Source of the DNA: DBFJGL01 sp048394785
GTDB taxonomy: Bacteria; Bacillota; Clostridia; Christensenellales; CAG-917
Direction of reading: 5' to 3'
NCBI GenBank assembly: GCA_048394785.1
Contig: DBFJGL010000056.1
Location: 1-61,740 of the forward strand
DNA length: 61,740 bases
This document shows, piece after piece, positions 15,336-24,212 of the stretch. The first letter of the stretch is position 1. Every line of letters starts with the position of its first letter. A model generated the notes under the pieces. That model was not told the origin of the DNA and made no database searches. It saw only the letters and a list, made by a program, of their open reading frames with translations. The position numbers and the translations under genes are program-made.

Positions 15336-17702
15336 ATGCGAAAATTACGTTTCTATGCAATCTTGTGCATTGCCGCGGCGATGTTTTTTGCAACGGCGTT
15401 CATTCCCGTCAATCAGAGTTTCGCCGCCGAGGCAACTCAACCGAGTATCGTAACGACATCGGAAGGACTGTCTCTGGCGTTGTCGAAAGCCAAATCAGGC
15501 GAAACAATCTACGTCGGGGATATCGACTTTGAAGTCAAAGGAACCAACACCAATCCCATCGAGCGCAAAACGGTGATCACGGGCGTGAGAATCGTAAATG
15601 GCAAGTCGGACGGAACGAAAGCTGTATTTACGGGCGGCAGTTTTAATCTGATCGGCGACAACCGTTCGGGCATTACCACGGAGTTCGTTTTTGAGGGAAT
15701 CCGTTTTGACGGCGGCATTGATACGTCGGTTCTTACCCATTCCGACTGGGAACTTCCGACAAACAGTCAAGGCGAAACTCTTTTGGATCAGCCGTCGAAA
15801 GCGCAATACGCAATACGCATGGAAAGAAACGTCAAGGCGACTTTCCGAAACTGTGATTTTGAAAATTATATGTTTAATGCGGGCGGAGCAATCCGTGCCG
15901 ATTATTCCGACGGCTCCAACAGTCTGGAACTAAACCTATACGACTGCAATTTTGCAAAAAACGCGGCCTTTACCTGCGGCGGTGCTGTCGCCCTTTGGGG
16001 TGCCTACGGCACGGGCAACAACGTTTCCTTTCTTGCCGACGGCTGTCGGTTTGAGGGTAACTTTTGCGGTGGTGCTACTAAAATAACGGAAGACGGCGCT
16101 TCGAATTATATCCAAACGTCCTATGGCGGGGCGATATACTCCAAACACGTATCCGTTGAACTGCGCAATACCGTTTTAATCGGCAACACGGCCAATCACG
16201 AATATGCGAACGCGCCTGCCCTGTCGGGCAACTACGGCAAAACCGACGTAAGTTCGGGCGGCGGCATATACTGTTACTTTGCGCCGCTGACGATGAAAAA
16301 CTGCGTTGTGACGGAAAATAAGGCGTCTACCGGCGGCGGCATAAAGCTCAAACTGTCCTCGGCGGTTATCGACGGTTGCGTCGTTGCGAACAATCGCGCA
16401 CAAACTTTGGCGGAAAAGCCGAATTCCAAAAACGGTCTTAGCAGCGCTATGGGATTGGGCGGAGGAATTTATATCAATTACGACAACAGCGTGTATGCTA
16501 TAAAACTTATGAATACCAGCATATACGGCAATTATGCGCAGAACGCTTTGGGCGCAATAGGCGTACCTACTAACCCGAAAGAAAGGCTCGATTTGCGCTT
16601 CTTGTTTTGCACAGTGGAAAACAACACTTGCGAAACGGCACGGGAGGAGTATGAACACACCGATAATAACAACTGGTTATGGTACTGTCAGCCCGGTGAC
16701 TTCTGGGAACTTGACTGTGTAAAAAAGGTGGGTTGTGCGATTGCCGATGCGGAATACCCGAGGGAGCCGGTCGTACAAACTCCGTCCGAAGACAACGGTT
16801 ACAACAGCTTTTACGTTGCCGCCGTTTTTGATTCGACGGAGCCTAAGCACCTGTCTCCTACCGATTTTTCCGTGCCGACGGAATACGTGTCTACCGTTTG
16901 CGGCGGCGAATTTTCCCGTATCGAGGGTGCGTTTTACGTCGGCGACAATTACCGCGAATCCTTGCCTGTCGAACTGGACGGGAACGGAGTTGCCGTTGAA
17001 TACGACTTGACTTACGGCACAGCCGAATTGCCTGTTCCCGTGCGCAACGGATATATTTTCGAAGGCTGGGTAACGGAAAAGGGAGAAACCGTCGATCCCG
17101 ACCAAACGCTTTTTGCCTACGGCGAAACCCTTACGTTGTACGCAAAATGGACGGCGAGGCAGTTTCCCGTTCTCTTTATCGTGGGCGGAGCTGAGGAAAC
17201 GCGCACGCAAACCTACGACACGGCGTGGAATGTGCCGGATGCGCAAAAGAACGGTTACAAATTTTTAGGCTGGTACAATGCGGAAAGCGGCGGCGAGAAA
17301 GTCGATACGGCGTCCGCGTTTGCCTATGACGAAACGCTGACGCTTTACGCGCGATTCGAGAAGAAATCTCCGTTACTCGCGGTTGTGCTGTCGGTGAGCG
17401 GCGCGATAATCTTGATAGCAGGTAGCACTGTTGCCGTTGCATTGATTATGCGTCGCAAAAAAGCGGCGGTCGCAGCAGGAGTAACGCAAGCGCCTGCACC
17501 ACCTGACAAACCGACGCCGGATACAAGCGCGCTGTCCCCCAGAGAGCGGGAAGTATTGGATTTGCTGCTGTCCGGCAAGCGTCGGAGCGAGATAAGCGAA
17601 ATCCTCTATGTGGGAGAGGAAACGGTAAAATCCCACATTAAAAATATTTACGCGAAACTGGAAGTAAAAAGTATTCACGAGCTTTTTTCAAAGTTTAATT
17701 AA
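15336..17702 (+). CDS. Membrane-tethered regulator: exported beta-helix and InlB repeats, one TM helix, cytoplasmic LuxR HTH
   Basis: A 788-residue protein with an unusual order of parts. Residues 1-31 are a signal peptide ending NQSFA-A. Residues ~60-420 are a parallel beta-helix of the pectate-lyase/adhesin type, with repeated GGG(I/A)-rich turns such as SGGGIYCY and STGGGIKLK. Residues ~565-675 are two InlB/Listeria-Bacteroides repeats (NGYIFEGWVTEKG, NGYKFLGWYNAESGG). One membrane helix spans ~680-704, followed by MRRKK and a Pro-rich linker. Residues 731-788 are a clear LuxR/GerE-type DNA-binding domain (LSPREREVLDLLLSGKRRSE, VGEETVKSHIKNIYAKL). The topology puts the beta-helix outside and the DNA-binding domain inside. 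No kinase or receiver domain is present, so it would act as a one-component sensor and transcription factor. The ligand is unknown. A strong terminator follows. Confidence 0.85.
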   Translation: MRKLRFYAILCIAAAMFFATAFIPVNQSFAAEATQPSIVTTSEGLSLALSKAKSGETIYVGDIDFEVKGTNTNPIERKTVITGVRIVNGKSDGTKAVFTGGSFNLIGDNRSGITTEFVFEGIRFDGGIDTSVLTHSDWELPTNSQGETLLDQPSKAQYAIRMERNVKATFRNCDFENYMFNAGGAIRADYSDGSNSLELNLYDCNFAKNAAFTCGGAVALWGAYGTGNNVSFLADGCRFEGNFCGGATKITEDGASNYIQTSYGGAIYSKHVSVELRNTVLIGNTANHEYANAPALSGNYGKTDVSSGGGIYCYFAPLTMKNCVVTENKASTGGGIKLKLSSAVIDGCVVANNRAQTLAEKPNSKNGLSSAMGLGGGIYINYDNSVYAIKLMNTSIYGNYAQNALGAIGVPTNPKERLDLRFLFCTVENNTCETAREEYEHTDNNNWLWYCQPGDFWELDCVKKVGCAIADAEYPREPVVQTPSEDNGYNSFYVAAVFDSTEPKHLSPTDFSVPTEYVSTVCGGEFSRIEGAFYVGDNYRESLPVELDGNGVAVEYDLTYGTAELPVPVRNGYIFEGWVTEKGETVDPDQTLFAYGETLTLYAKWTARQFPVLFIVGGAEETRTQTYDTAWNVPDAQKNGYKFLGWYNAESGGEKVDTASAFAYDETLTLYARFEKKSPLLAVVLSVSGAIILIAGSTVAVALIMRRKKAAVAAGVTQAPAPPDKPTPDTSALSPREREVLDLLLSGKRRSEISEILYVGEETVKSHIKNIYAKLEVKSIHELFSKFN

Positions 17703-17729
17703 ACGATTTTCTTACATACAACAGTCTCA

Positions 17730-17757
17730 GCCCGACCGGCACGGTCGGGCTTTTATT
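17730..17757 (+). terminator. Rho-independent terminator
   Basis: GCCCGACC / GGTCGGGC with a 5-base loop followed by TTTTATTAT, 27 bases after the regulator gene. It separates the regulator transcript from the lipoprotein operon. Confidence 0.85.
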
Positions 17758-17793
17758 ATGCCTTGCGCCTAAAATAAAGATGTCTTGTTCAAA

Positions 17794-17823
17794 ATCCCCC
17801 GAAATATCCCCCTGATGGGGGAT
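17794..17823. promoter_or_regulatory. Candidate operator: three ATCCCCC half-sites, two forming a palindrome
   Basis: ATCCCCC at 17794-17800 and 17806-17812, then its exact inverse GGGGGAT at 17817-17823 after TGAT. The palindrome (7-bp arms, 4-base spacer) ends exactly where the predicted -35 begins, a position typical for an activator that contacts RNA polymerase. LuxR/NarL-type domains bind such short inverted heptamers, so the tethered regulator encoded just upstream is the obvious candidate. That link is inference. Confidence 0.6.
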
Positions 17824-17851
17824 GTACAAAAGCAAACCGTACCATTAAAAT
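17823..17851 (+). promoter_or_regulatory. Predicted weak promoter of the lipoprotein operon
   Basis: TGTACA (17823-17828) and TAAAAT (17846-17851), 17 bases apart. The -35 is poor and the -10 good, as expected for an activator-dependent promoter. It lies 68 bases before the first lipoprotein start. Confidence 0.5.
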
Positions 17852-17919
17852 ATAAATAACAAATGCAAGTATTCAGTCCAAAGTACAGTTGCAAAATAGA
17901 AACCAACCGGAGGTAAAAA

Positions 17920-19800
17920 ATGAAAGGAAAAATCAGACTGGTCGGCATATTGCTGCTTACCGTAATTCTCGCGGTAACACTTGCCGCCTGCAACGGCGGC
18001 AATGACGACAATGGCAACACTCCCAAAGCCCCTACGCAAAGCGATTGGTCGGCGGTGGGAATCGACGGCGGCTTTTCCGCCGAGGTTAAAGGCAATCTCG
18101 TCACTAATTTGGCGGTTGAAGGCGAAATTCAGATGAAGTGGACGGATTCGGACGAAACCAGCCTCGACAACACCATTGCTTGGTTGAAATCCAAGGGTTT
18201 TTCGTCCTACGGCGGCGCAACCGCGACAAAGGAGTCGTTGCAGGACGGCGCATTGCTATCATACACGGCGGAAAAATCGGTTTCCGCAGTCGCGCAATCG
18301 GCAAAAGCCGTTGCTTTCGCCGCCGCGGCAAGCGCGGGAAATACCGTCGTGGCGGAAACGCTTTACGTCGCGCGCGACGTTTCGCTTATGGGTATGAGCT
18401 ACAAGGCGGGCGAGCTGTATCTGTCAGTAGCTCCCGAAAATAGCGGAAGCACGCCTGCGCCCGGTCCGAGTACGGAATGGCCGGCGCAGACCATCGCTTC
18501 GATCATAGGCGACGGCGTACCCGTTTATACCGGCGCGGCGTCTTCTGTTACAACACAGTCTAACACGCTTGTTAAGCCCACCGTTACGGTCACGGTAGCG
18601 GGTGCAACCAACGCCGATTACGTCGCATACAGGACGGCGTTAACACAGTCGGGATTCAGCGACACGCCCGACGGGTTTGTCAAAACGAAAACCAACGGCG
18701 ACGTTATCACGGTAATTGTAACGGATATGACGACAAACGGCGGTATGATTTTGATAACCGTGACGCTGGAAAAGAACAGCGGAGCGCTTACAGAATATCC
18801 GTCCAACAGACTTACGGCGTTTAACGGCGCCAATCTCCCCGCGTATTCGGGTGGCACGAGTTTTGACTGCGAAGATATTCTGGCGACGTATTCCGCGGCA
18901 ATGAAAACGGGAATAGAGCAAGAAATTGCGAAATTGGAAGCCTTGGGCGCGAACCTTACCGCCGAACAGCGAACTCAGCTTGCGGAATATAAGGAAAAAC
19001 TTAAACTTATCGACAATATGCGTGCGTTTACGGTCACCGTCTACGGCACGACGGACGGCGAACGCAGCGCGTTTTGCGAAAGACTGACCGCAAACGAGTT
19101 TACCCTTAACGGCGGAACGTACGTCAAGGACTTTTCCAATCCGAATCAATATCACGCGCAGGTTGACGTAGGCGACGTAGAAAACGGAAAACTTTTACTT
19201 ACTCTTATCCGTATGCCGGCGGGGCTTTTGGACGACGAAGGCGGCGATCCCGTAAATCCGCCCGTAACGGACGAGTTGACCTTTGCGGATTTGCCGACGA
19301 ATATAAAAATAACTTTTGAGTATTTGGTCAACGGAACAAAGTTTACAGAAAGCACGGCTACTAAAATCGGTGATAATTGGCTGATAGAAAGCGCTTCGTA
19401 CGGTACTACAGTAAAAAGTTATCTTAAAAAGTCGGGCAACGTGTGGACGGAATACGCCGAGGCAAGCGGCGCGTGGACGGCGGGCAGCTCCTATACGGCG
19501 CTTTCCGACCACGACGTTTTGGACGTGCTGACGTTTATTTTTAATAACGACGTAACCGGCTTTACCAAAGGACAGCAAATAACCATTGCGGGGCAAGCTT
19601 GCGACGTCTATACGAAAACGAACGACAGCTTAGCCTCATACGGAATAACGACCGTCGATACCTTGTACGTAAACGCGGACGGCTTTGTTTTGTACAACGA
19701 CCATTCGAGCAATCAACAAGGACAAACCACAACACAAACCTATCAAATCACCTTGTGGGACACGACCGTTACGTCTTTCGGTGATATAACGCTGCCGTAA
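17920..19800 (+). CDS. Lipoprotein with repeated unknown domains
   Basis: A 626-residue surface lipoprotein, first gene of a five-gene operon, start after GGAGG. The signal peptide ends in the lipobox LAAC with the lipidated Cys at residue 24. The mature part holds about three related units of 100-150 residues. Each has a segment like YRTALTQSGFSDTPDGFVKT (short helix, then GF, then a Lys-rich strand) followed by V/I-rich strands. The last ~165 residues are a different domain starting DLPTNIKITFEYLVNG and ending WDTTVTSFGDITLP. This domain occurs twice more in the lipoprotein at 20697-21890. I do not recognise either domain. The protein probably sits on the outer face of the membrane. Confidence 0.78.
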   Translation: MKGKIRLVGILLLTVILAVTLAACNGGNDDNGNTPKAPTQSDWSAVGIDGGFSAEVKGNLVTNLAVEGEIQMKWTDSDETSLDNTIAWLKSKGFSSYGGATATKESLQDGALLSYTAEKSVSAVAQSAKAVAFAAAASAGNTVVAETLYVARDVSLMGMSYKAGELYLSVAPENSGSTPAPGPSTEWPAQTIASIIGDGVPVYTGAASSVTTQSNTLVKPTVTVTVAGATNADYVAYRTALTQSGFSDTPDGFVKTKTNGDVITVIVTDMTTNGGMILITVTLEKNSGALTEYPSNRLTAFNGANLPAYSGGTSFDCEDILATYSAAMKTGIEQEIAKLEALGANLTAEQRTQLAEYKEKLKLIDNMRAFTVTVYGTTDGERSAFCERLTANEFTLNGGTYVKDFSNPNQYHAQVDVGDVENGKLLLTLIRMPAGLLDDEGGDPVNPPVTDELTFADLPTNIKITFEYLVNGTKFTESTATKIGDNWLIESASYGTTVKSYLKKSGNVWTEYAEASGAWTAGSSYTALSDHDVLDVLTFIFNNDVTGFTKGQQITIAGQACDVYTKTNDSLASYGITTVDTLYVNADGFVLYNDHSSNQQGQTTTQTYQITLWDTTVTSFGDITLP

Positions 19801-19814
19801 TCGAGGAGAAAATT

Positions 19815-20678
19815 ATGGGAATATTCAATAAAATCACCAAGGGTATCACGCGCGGAGTAGGAAACGCGGTGTCAAACGCAGTACAGCGAAAAACTACGGA
19901 AGCCCTGACGCCGCAGGTCGACAAACTGGCGGATAAAATCGTCAAGACAAATCCGCAATCCTCGACGAACGAAGGGCAAGCCGCGCAAAGCTCCGACCTT
20001 GCTGCGGCAACGGCGAGGCTCGCGGGCGCATACTCGGGCGCCGTGCAAAACTACGCAACCGAGGCGGCAAAGAATATCAAGGTCTGCCCCTCCTGCGGCA
20101 AGCCGACGAGCGCGGATAAAAAATTTTGTCCCGAGTGCGGCGCGGAAATGCCCCAAACCACGCTCGCGGACTGTGCGGTATGTCCCGCTTGCGGCAAGCA
20201 AAACGGCATAGGCGAAAAATTCTGCTCGGACTGCGGTACGAAGCTGCCCGCAGCAATCGAAGAAGATCGCCAAAGCGCGCAAGCCGACGAGAATACTATG
20301 GCGCGGTGGGACGAGTTTTTGTCCGCATATCCCAAATGGAATTGCGGCGGCAGCGGCTACAATCTCGAACGCTTCGACGGCGACCGCTATATGTTCGCCG
20401 CACGGTTTGCCGATTTCGACGCAGCAAAGCGGGCGGTAGAGCAATACCGCGCAAGTCTGCGGCAAAGCGGCTTTGCGCCCGCGGGGCAGTACCCGAGCGA
20501 GGAGCATCTTTACAAAAAGACGGACGGCGGTTGTTTTCACGTAGATACCGAGCATTGCTTCGAGGGCGATTCCGATTGCCCTACCGTCTATTTCAATACG
20601 GAAGAACCATACGGCGGCTTCGATTACAAAAAAGAAGAACCGAAAAAGAAAAAAGGCTTTTTCGATTTATTCGGTTAA
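19815..20678 (+). CDS. Double zinc-ribbon cytoplasmic protein of the lipoprotein operon
   Basis: 287 residues, no signal peptide. The N-terminus is amphipathic (IFNKITKGITRGVGNAVSNA), suggesting peripheral membrane contact. Two zinc ribbons follow at about residues 93-150: CPSCGKPTSADKKFCPECG and CPACGKQNGIGEKFCSDCG. The C-terminal ~120 residues contain FDAAKRAVEQYRASLRQSGF followed by LYKKTDGGCFHV. This resembles the helix-GF-strand pattern of the units in the 17920 lipoprotein, so the two may share a fold. The gene lies 14 bases after the first lipoprotein and 18 before the next. It could be an inner partner of the lipoproteins; no function is known. Confidence 0.72.
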   Translation: MGIFNKITKGITRGVGNAVSNAVQRKTTEALTPQVDKLADKIVKTNPQSSTNEGQAAQSSDLAAATARLAGAYSGAVQNYATEAAKNIKVCPSCGKPTSADKKFCPECGAEMPQTTLADCAVCPACGKQNGIGEKFCSDCGTKLPAAIEEDRQSAQADENTMARWDEFLSAYPKWNCGGSGYNLERFDGDRYMFAARFADFDAAKRAVEQYRASLRQSGFAPAGQYPSEEHLYKKTDGGCFHVDTEHCFEGDSDCPTVYFNTEEPYGGFDYKKEEPKKKKGFFDLFG

Positions 20679-20696
20679 TATAAAGGAGAAATTTCT

Positions 20697-21890
20697 ATGA
20701 AAAAGACGTTTATTATCATTTTAGCAGTGCTGACTATGTTTTCGATATGCTTACTTTCCGCTTGTGATTCGTCGGGCAACGAAAACGGAAACGGCGGCAG
20801 CGGCGGAGGCGGCGGGGGCGGCGGAGAAACGACTACCGGGTACACTCTCCCTACCAACGTAAAGGTCGTTTATGTCGATAACGATACAATCGGCTTCGAC
20901 GAAACTGTTACGGCTTACAAAATCGGGGATACATACGCGGCGTCCACGGTTACCGCCAACGGTACTGAGAGCGTATATTTCAAAAAGCAGGGAGATACTT
21001 GGAAATATTATAAAAACTCCGGTTGGGGCTGGGAGATCGAAGAAGAATCCTGCAACCGCAAGTCCGCCGAAATACTTACCTTCGGCTATATAGTTATAGA
21101 CTCATTGAAGTCATCGGCGGAAAAAGCGGGCGCCGAACAGATTGCGGGTATATCTACCGAAAAATATTCCTCTCAATACTCCACTTACGAGGAGCATTGG
21201 TGGGTAGCCGACGGGCTTATTATTAAGTATCACTACCAATCCAACGCCGTAACGCCCCATATTCAATTACGGGAAATCAGGTCATGGGATACCTCGGTAA
21301 CGGCAATGGGCAATGATGCGGACGTTCCCGGACTTCTTGCGGGAGAAGAAGGCACCCCGCCTACAAAGGACGCGGTATTGCCTCAGAACGTAAAAGCCGA
21401 ATGTACCACCGTTTCGGGCTCTACCACAACGAATAAACTTACCGTAAAAATCGGCAACGATTATTATTACAAAACAACAAGAACGTATGTAGACAGCACA
21501 ACGCAGGAAACGAATACCAGCGTAGACGAACGTTTTTACCGTTACAATTCCGCAGAGGAAAATTGGACGTCTTATTGGAAGAGATCGGACGGGAGCTGGG
21601 CGAGTTCGGAAGATCCTATCGAATATAAAGAGGACATTGAAAGCAATGCGTTCAATTCGTATCTAACCGACGGTTACGAAGGCGAGTTTGTAGAAACCGT
21701 TACGATTGCCGACGTGAGCGTACGGCATTTCAAAAAGGAGTCCCAAATGGACTTCGGAAGGGGCGATTATTGGGTAACCGACGGCGGATTGGTGCTAAAA
21801 TACGAATCGGGTTCGGGAACGTACGTATACACGTATTCGGTTTGGGACACTTCGGTCACAAGTTTTGCCGGTATCAACCTGCCGGAATAA
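20697..21890 (+). CDS. Lipoprotein with Gly-rich linker and two copies of the LPxNVK...WDTSVT domain
   Basis: 397 residues. The lipobox is LSAC with Cys at residue 23, followed by a low-complexity Gly/Asn linker (about 28-42). The mature part is two homologous domains of roughly 165 residues. One begins LPTNVKVVYVDNDTIGFDE, the other LPQNVKAECTTVSGSTTTNK. Both carry a KIGD.Y/KIGN.Y strand and end WDTSVTAMG or WDTSVTSFAG. The same domain closes the 626-residue lipoprotein. The family is unknown to me. Ribosome site AAGGAG; next gene after 11 bases. Confidence 0.77.
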   Translation: MKKTFIIILAVLTMFSICLLSACDSSGNENGNGGSGGGGGGGGETTTGYTLPTNVKVVYVDNDTIGFDETVTAYKIGDTYAASTVTANGTESVYFKKQGDTWKYYKNSGWGWEIEEESCNRKSAEILTFGYIVIDSLKSSAEKAGAEQIAGISTEKYSSQYSTYEEHWWVADGLIIKYHYQSNAVTPHIQLREIRSWDTSVTAMGNDADVPGLLAGEEGTPPTKDAVLPQNVKAECTTVSGSTTTNKLTVKIGNDYYYKTTRTYVDSTTQETNTSVDERFYRYNSAEENWTSYWKRSDGSWASSEDPIEYKEDIESNAFNSYLTDGYEGEFVETVTIADVSVRHFKKESQMDFGRGDYWVTDGGLVLKYESGSGTYVYTYSVWDTSVTSFAGINLPE

Positions 21891-21901
21891 GGAGATAACA
21901 A

Positions 21902-22606
21902 ATGAAAAACAAAATTTTATCAAATTTATCGTACGTGTTCTGCGCAGGACTGGGGTTATTGAATTTTATTCTGCTGGCAATCCCCTACGTCGCGTCCTTT
22001 TATAAATACGACTACGGCGAATGGGGCGGCAAAGGCTCGAACTCGGCGGGCATTTCCGGCTACAAGGTTATGAGCCTTTGGGAGGGCGGCTTCGGCGGCA
22101 TTATGAGCGCAATCTTCCAGATTTTTATTCTGATTTTAGGAATTGCACTGCTTGCCTACGGCGTTATGGGACTCTTAAAGGCATTCGGCGTGTTTGAAAA
22201 GTTCCCCGACAAACTCGGGAAATTCGAAACGAAGAAGCTCGGAGAATACGGACTGTTCGCTTATGCGGGACTGAACGTACTGCTTTTGATATTCCTGATT
22301 ATTTTGTGCGCAACCAATACGCGTAGCGAAAGCGAAATGGGTATTTCCGGTTCCGCCGGAATACGGTTTAGCGCAGGAATTTTTATTACTCTGATTTTTG
22401 CCGTAGGCTCCGTCGTCGCAATGAAATTTCTGCAAAAGAAGTTTCCCGCAAACGCGGATAACGGGCCGCAAATTTCTTATCTATGCGAAAATTGCGGCAA
22501 AAAGGCAAAAAAGACGGTCAAATTCTGTCCCGAATGCGGAGGAAAGGTCGTCGAAAAACAAACGGACTTACAGGAGGATACTACTCCGCCCGATAGTGAA
22601 AATTAA
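21902..22606 (+). CDS. Four-helix membrane protein with C-terminal zinc ribbon
   Basis: 234 residues with four membrane helices at about 10-32, 60-92, 117-140 and 155-180. A cytoplasmic zinc ribbon follows near the end (CENCGKKAKKTVKFCPECGG, about 197-216), then an acidic tail. No family beyond the zinc-ribbon type is recognised. It is the only integral membrane protein in the operon apart from the anchored lipoproteins, and the zinc ribbon resembles those of the 19815 protein. A membrane platform for the complex is possible but unproven. Confidence 0.72.
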   Translation: MKNKILSNLSYVFCAGLGLLNFILLAIPYVASFYKYDYGEWGGKGSNSAGISGYKVMSLWEGGFGGIMSAIFQIFILILGIALLAYGVMGLLKAFGVFEKFPDKLGKFETKKLGEYGLFAYAGLNVLLLIFLIILCATNTRSESEMGISGSAGIRFSAGIFITLIFAVGSVVAMKFLQKKFPANADNGPQISYLCENCGKKAKKTVKFCPECGGKVVEKQTDLQEDTTPPDSEN

Positions 22607-22617
22607 AACGGAGGGAA

Positions 22618-24042
22618 ATGAAAATGAAATCGGTTTTTTCAAAAACAAAGGCGACGGCAATCGTATTGGCTCTGCTACTTGCTTTTTCCGTCTGCGCGTT
22701 TGCCGCGTGCAACCCAAGCGGTAACGAAGGCAGCGGAAACGGTAACGGAAATGGTAACGGGGGCGGAAACGGCGGCACGACTACGGACAAAACCGTCGTA
22801 CAGTTGATCGACGAGGCGCAGGTAATTTTCAACAAGGCGGGCAAAGCCCTTTCGAACGCGACGACGGGACTTGCGGGTAATTTGACCGAAAGCCAGCCAC
22901 AAGTGCAAACGCTGAGCGCAAAGTCAGCGCCGCGCATCGCTTTGCTGTCCGACGAAAAACCGAGCGACGGCGACGATATTCCTTCGGCACCCACCTTAGA
23001 CGACCTTGAAGGCTACGTACTGCTACGCAACCTGCAAGTAGCCATTAAATCGGTTTTCGGCGAAGTAGAGTACTACACGGCGGAAGATTTCGGCGGAAAC
23101 GAAAACGCACCGGGCATAGGCAAAGTCAAAAGCGAAGGGACGTACACACGGCTGGCACGCACCTTCAAAGAATTAGACGCTTTGCTGTCTGAAATGGGAG
23201 ATGGCGCAAAAGTGACGATTGAAAACAAGGACGTTCCCACGGCGCCGAGTTACGCCTTTAAGCGGGACGGAAATTACGTGGTTTCCGCTCCGGTACTACG
23301 TTGGCAAATCAACAACGAAGTTGACTCCGAAGGCAAACCGATTCTTTCCGAAGAAGAACAAATAGAGGTGGTCGCGCGCGGAGAAACGACGTATATAGCG
23401 CAGGGCAATACCCTCAACGTCACGGGTCCGAAGTACGTTCAAGAGGGCGACAAACAGTTGCCCGACAAACTTAAAGACGCGGGCGACGGCATCGACCCGC
23501 TCTATCGGGCAGACAACCTCAGCACTTTCCGCTCCTTTACGGTAAACGACAACGTCGCTTCGTCCCCTGCGCTGGAAGTCGTTTCTGCCGACGACGACGT
23601 GTACATGCGCTTTTACGGCATTGATATGACGTCTCTCCAAATGGGCTCTGAGGTTGATACCAACGAATTTTATCTCGACTTAAGCGTAAGATGGTTTGAA
23701 TACACGGAAAGAATGACTTTCGAAAGCCCCCAAGGACTGGAAAACAACTGGAATTTCCCCAACGAAGTTTACGGCGTGGCAAAATTCGCCCCCGACGGCA
23801 CCAGCGGTATGGTAAAACTTTTCCGCAATTACAGTCACGACGCGGGCGGGCCGAAGGACGCGGCGGGCAATCCGCAGTACGAACGCGGTACCTATCCTTT
23901 GCCCGAAAAATGGCTTACCTCGTTCAACGCCGAAACGGCTCTCGATATTTCCGGCTTGGAGGGCAACTGGCTGCAACACAAGCAGCGGTATCTGTGCACC
24001 TTCAACTTCACGGGGCTGCCTGCCGCGGAAGAAAAGAAATAA
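22618..24042 (+). CDS. Lipoprotein, last gene of the operon
   Basis: 474 residues. The signal peptide ends in FAAC with Cys at residue 31, followed by a Gly/Asn linker (GNGNGNGNGGGNGG). The start is this ATG or the ATG two codons later (22624), which is better spaced from GGAGG. The mature part has a helical segment (about 60-90), then a mixed domain with no recognisable motif. It ends in a short region with LTSFNAETALDISGLEGNW, which has a lipocalin- or carbohydrate-module-like flavour but no firm match. A hairpin terminator follows. Confidence 0.72.
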   Translation: MKMKSVFSKTKATAIVLALLLAFSVCAFAACNPSGNEGSGNGNGNGNGGGNGGTTTDKTVVQLIDEAQVIFNKAGKALSNATTGLAGNLTESQPQVQTLSAKSAPRIALLSDEKPSDGDDIPSAPTLDDLEGYVLLRNLQVAIKSVFGEVEYYTAEDFGGNENAPGIGKVKSEGTYTRLARTFKELDALLSEMGDGAKVTIENKDVPTAPSYAFKRDGNYVVSAPVLRWQINNEVDSEGKPILSEEEQIEVVARGETTYIAQGNTLNVTGPKYVQEGDKQLPDKLKDAGDGIDPLYRADNLSTFRSFTVNDNVASSPALEVVSADDDVYMRFYGIDMTSLQMGSEVDTNEFYLDLSVRWFEYTERMTFESPQGLENNWNFPNEVYGVAKFAPDGTSGMVKLFRNYSHDAGGPKDAAGNPQYERGTYPLPEKWLTSFNAETALDISGLEGNWLQHKQRYLCTFNFTGLPAAEEKK

Positions 24043-24056
24043 GGCAAAAGCCGTAA

Positions 24057-24082
24057 GCGCCGCGTCTTTTTCGCGGCGTTTT
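24057..24082 (+). terminator. Terminator at the end of the lipoprotein operon
   Basis: CGCCGCG / CGCGGCG with a TCTTTTT loop, followed by TTTTC, 15 bases after the stop. The tail is short, so read-through into the giant surface-protein gene is possible. Confidence 0.6.
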
Positions 24083-24106
24083 CGGCATTTGGGGAGGACA
24101 AATTCT

Positions 24107-24211
24107 ATGACGAAAAAATTACATAAAACGCTATTGCTTTTAAGACGAAATATAGCGTATTCCTTAGGCGGAGCAATCCCCAAGACAAATCACATAAGTG
24201 AGGTAAAGTAA
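24107..24211 (+). CDS. Possible 34-residue leader ORF before the giant surface-protein gene
   Basis: Short frame MTKKLHKTLLLLRRNIAYSL... with a strong GGGGAGGA ribosome site 9 bases before its ATG. It ends one base before the ATG of the next gene, and its last codons (GAG GTA AAG) provide that gene's ribosome site. The layout suggests translational coupling or a leader peptide. No homology is recognised, and chance cannot be ruled out. Confidence 0.4.
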   Translation: MTKKLHKTLLLLRRNIAYSLGGAIPKTNHISEVK

Positions 24212-24212
24212 G

